Below, in pieces: positions 61,825-64,000 of a stretch of DNA of 64,000 nucleotides. Position numbers and translations under genes: made by a program. The stretch is taken from the NCBI RefSeq assembly GCF_002904165.1, contig NZ_CVTD020000015.1, positions 124,001 through 188,000 on the forward strand, written 5' to 3'. Numbering within the stretch: the stretch's first letter is position 1; each line of letters begins with the position of its first letter. The notes under the pieces are model-generated. The model was not told the DNA's origin. It worked only from the letters and a program-made list of their open reading frames with translations, and made no database searches. Source of the stretch: Herbinix hemicellulosilytica. Lineage in GTDB: Bacteria > Bacillota > Clostridia > Lachnospirales > Lachnospiraceae.

Positions 61825-62316
61825 TTATCTAAATCTTCTATCCATACCTTCAGTTTTATTTACAAAGTCCATATCATAACGGACAGCATGATGATCTTTA
61901 ATTACGGTTGCATTTGTTATACGGACTGCCAAAATAACTAAGTTTTTATCCTCTTCGTTATTTGCCATATCATACCATGGAGCAAAAGTTTTGCGAAGTT
62001 TCTCCCGCAACGTGGCATTTTTAGGGTCTTTAATCCATCCAAGATTTTCGCCAATTCCGTTTCCCGAAAACCATTCTCCGCCTACCGCAAAGGCAACTTC
62101 AGGATTTTTTTCTATCTGCTGCATTTTTAATGAAGTTGCATAAGTTGTTATATAGAACACGCCATCTTCATACATAGCGTCCACTTCACGAACAAAAGGC
62201 CGGTGTTTACCGTCTTCGTTCGGCTCCAATGCAATTGTAGCCAGGGATATTACATTATCTTTTCCATTGCCGCATCTTTCTTCAATTATTTTTAACCCTT
62301 CTTCAAACCTGCCCAT
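61825..62316 (-). CDS. Pyridoxamine 5'-phosphate oxidase-like flavin protein
   Basis: 163 aa split-barrel protein. VREVDAMYEDGVFYITTYATSLKMQQIEKNPEVAFAVGGEWF is the FMN-binding strand pattern of the family. Members of this Clostridia group are uncharacterised and are not true PdxH. TAGGAGG precedes the ATG. It is preceded on its strand by the long metG-side gap. Confidence 0.88.
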   Translation of the reverse strand: MGRFEEGLKIIEERCGNGKDNVISLATIALEPNEDGKHRPFVREVDAMYEDGVFYITTYATSLKMQQIEKNPEVAFAVGGEWFSGNGIGENLGWIKDPKNATLREKLRKTFAPWYDMANNEEDKNLVILAVRITNATVIKDHHAVRYDMDFVNKTEGMDRRFR

Positions 62317-62645
62317 TTTTATCCTCCTAAATCATTTATTATTTATATGGTTTTCAGTTTTTCATACATTTCATTTAATAATACCATTATATACCAGATA
62401 TGGCTAAATGTAAAGAAATTTTTGAACATATGTTCGGTTTTGTAGTTAATAATTATTTTAACGGATATCTCACCTAAAAACTATAACGGAATCATATGGC
62501 TTTTCCCGGCAATTTTATTAATTCATTGATTTACCAATAATAATAGAATGCTGTCTTTAATTTATGATATATCATCCTAACCCGGTCCTATATAAATCCA
62601 TTACCTATGCACCGGCTAGATTGAACTGTTTATTTTTTAATTTAA
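62317..62645. other. AT-rich gap upstream of the PNPOx-like gene
   Basis: Mostly AT-rich spacer. A small inverted repeat CCGGT (62582-62586) / ACCGG (62611-62615) is visible. It leads into the nested repeat element at 62646. Confidence 0.4.
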
Positions 62646-62828
62646 AAAGGTTGCCGCATAACATAAGCGGGGATATTGATACCCCCTCATACGCCGTAAA
62701 TCCTGTCCTATTTTGTAGTCTTAGGTTTAAACACCGGAATTTTTCCTGTGACACACAAAATATCGGAACTTTTTTGGCGTATAAGAATTATATCAATATC
62801 CCCTTAGATTTTAATCTCGGCAACCTTT
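62646..62828. repeat. Nested inverted-repeat element, about 183 bp
   Basis: Three successive pairs of arms nest perfectly: AAAGGTTGCCG (62646-62656) with CGGCAACCTTT (62818-62828); GGGGATATTGATA (62669-62681) with TATCAATATCCCC (62791-62803); ATACGCC (62689-62695) with GGCGTAT (62776-62782). An inner ATTTTGT / ACAAAAT pair is also possible. The internal loops are about equal in size on each side. It lies 50 bases past the metG stop. It resembles a MITE or a structured noncoding RNA. Confidence 0.75.
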
Positions 62829-62877
62829 ATTCTAAATTCAAGGTAAGTGAATTACATAATAATACCGAATATACCAT

Positions 62878-64000
62878 TTATTCCAGCTGGCTTTCATGTT
62901 TCTTAAAGAAATCTACTCTGGGTTCAAGGAATTTGAGTTTATGCTCTTTCATATCCGGAATGAAATAATCCAAAGGCTCAAATATAGTTTCCCAATCCCA
63001 TATTCTTTCATCCACACCCAGGTATTCTCTTACCATTTCTGCACCTGTAGGAGCAAGCGGATGAACCAATGTGGCAATAACCCGAACGGCATAGAATGAG
63101 TCGATTAATACCTGCCTTCTAAGAGCATCATCGTCATTATTTTCGGCAATACGTATATTGTTTACATAATATTTGTTGCTGTTGCGGACATAAGTGTCAA
63201 GCAAGTCAAATATACGATGAAACTCATGGTTATACATGTGTCTTTCATATTTTAATATGACTTCTTTTGCTTCATCCAGTATATTTTGGCTGACTTTACC
63301 TTCAGGTATATGGGAATCATAATATTTCTGAGCCGTATAGAAGCAGGAACGGATTAACCTGTTATATACATTGGTTAACAGGTTGCCCTGATTTAATACA
63401 GGGTCCATACCCCCCTGTTTATCCTTCTGGAATACGGCAGGCTGGAAACTTGCACTCTTGGTATCCAGTCCCAGGCTTATAAAATGCATACGCAGCTGTT
63501 CATTTGTATAATATTGCAGCAGTTCATCGGCCATCGGCGGTTTAATATCGGAGCTGCTGCTTGCCTTTTTATCCATGAAAAGCACATGGTTATTGGCTAT
63601 AAGGTGAGGAAGGATTAAATCACCGTCTTTAGGTATAATCTTCGGTTCATCCTCATCCTGAAGAGCCATAAACATAGCCATCTCGGCAATACCATAGAAA
63701 TAAATATTGTCCTCACCTATAAACTGATAAACATTGGCATCTTTGGAGCACCACCAGTCTTTCCAGTCCTTGGATGAAGCATTGCCGTTTTCCAGATAAG
63801 TCTGAGTAAATGATATCGGAGCCCACAAAGATTCAGGCCATACCCAGAAAGTTAAACCTTCAAGCCCTTCCTTAACAGGAGCTTTTACACCCCATTCTAC
63901 ATTTCCGGTTAACCTGAATGGTACCAGGGTTTTTCCTGTTCGGAAGTTTATACCGTGATTTGCAATCATTTCGGTTGCTTTTTCTCTGTCCTTTAGTGTC
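62878..64000 (-). CDS. metG: Methionyl-tRNA synthetase, partial (C-terminal part)
   Basis: Runs off the right edge; 374 codons are visible. It contains the end of the catalytic domain (WPESLWAPISFTQTYLE, FIGEDNIYFYGI) and the helical anticodon-binding domain, with no C-terminal EMAP/Trbp111 tail. The place of KMSKS reads KKASSSSD, so the second lysine of the signature is replaced by Ser. The ATG at 63969 is internal: the frame stays open to the edge (TLKDREKATEM). The start and the HIGH motif are outside the window. Confidence 0.85.
   Translation of the reverse strand, partial: TLKDREKATEMIANHGINFRTGKTLVPFRLTGNVEWGVKAPVKEGLEGLTFWVWPESLWAPISFTQTYLENGNASSKDWKDWWCSKDANVYQFIGEDNIYFYGIAEMAMFMALQDEDEPKIIPKDGDLILPHLIANNHVLFMDKKASSSSDIKPPMADELLQYYTNEQLRMHFISLGLDTKSASFQPAVFQKDKQGGMDPVLNQGNLLTNVYNRLIRSCFYTAQKYYDSHIPEGKVSQNILDEAKEVILKYERHMYNHEFHRIFDLLDTYVRNSNKYYVNNIRIAENNDDDALRRQVLIDSFYAVRVIATLVHPLAPTGAEMVREYLGVDERIWDWETIFEPLDYFIPDMKEHKLKFLEPRVDFFKKHESQLE

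Noticed and set aside
62564-62968. 134-codon open frame on the + strand
   Set aside because: Runs across the nested inverted repeat and into the antisense of metG; composition is not protein-like and the repeat arms explain the open frame.
1-64000. tRNA, rRNA, CRISPR arrays, prophage or insertion sequences
   Set aside because: No tRNA-like cloverleaf with CCA-proximal motifs, no rRNA signature, no regularly spaced repeats and no transposase or phage structural genes were recognised by eye.

Overview
The window is a 64 kb AT-rich chromosomal segment that looks like an anaerobic, endospore-forming Clostridia member, most likely Lachnospiraceae. The evidence is the low GC content, strong GGAGG-type ribosome binding sites with frequent TTG and GTG starts, spoIVA, minCDE next to mreBCD, and orders such as lepB-rbgA-rnhB-flhB'-yraN and ylmE-sepF-ylmH. 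The family assignment is inference; no rRNA gene is present to test it. No tRNA, rRNA, CRISPR array, phage or intact insertion sequence was recognised.

Layout. (1) 0.2-11.5 kb, + strand housekeeping: signal peptidase, RbgA, RNase HII, an orphan FlhB C-terminal domain protein, YraN, PgeF, a PDZ/radical-SAM DUF512 protein, Der, PlsY, GpsA, a decayed ABC exporter, a second signal peptidase and SpoIVA. (2) 11.8-24.6 kb: a secreted SH3/NlpC-P60 hydrolase, a CgeB-like glycosyltransferase, a membrane-anchored MutS-like ATPase with RNase HI, then mutS-mutL-miaA, a PLP lyase (YnbB type) and a DUF4321 protein. (3) 24.8-35.5 kb, cell shape and division: radC, mreBCD, a very long PBP2, minCDE, rodA, mgsA and a lipoprotein DD-carboxypeptidase. 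(4) 35.7-44.7 kb: a P-loop protein, DUF378, an HlyD-like protein, ylmE-sepF-ylmH, aroB, lspA, rluD and a DUF4143-type ATPase. (5) 44.7-64 kb, looser accessory part: a BlaI-type repressor with its operators, pseudogenes, an Ig-like (Big2) surface protein, a dicarboxylate symporter with a divergent AraC regulator, two secreted cell-envelope proteins, TtcA-like, a tyrosine recombinase, a broken MFS efflux gene behind an intact-looking attenuator, YbaK, a PNPOx-like protein and a partial methionyl-tRNA synthetase.

How the genes work together. Envelope growth dominates: MreBCD, PBP2 and RodA form the elongation machine, MinCDE and SepF position and build the division septum, and the carboxypeptidase, NlpC/P60 and amidase trim the wall. 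PlsY and GpsA make lysophosphatidate, and LepB and LspA mature exported proteins. RNase HI/HII, MutS, MutL and RadC are genome-maintenance proteins, while RbgA, Der, MiaA, RluD, TtcA and YbaK serve ribosomes and tRNA.

Most interesting points: a complete erm-like translational attenuator (leader peptide plus competing stems and a ribosome-binding-site hairpin) in front of an internally deleted MFS pump; three copies of a TCTAC-N4-GTAGTAT operator, two of them before the BlaI-type gene and one 11 kb away; a complete minus-strand mini transcription unit near 47.2 kb; a nested inverted-repeat element downstream of metG; and a 30-bp perfect palindrome arm pair at 36.4 kb.
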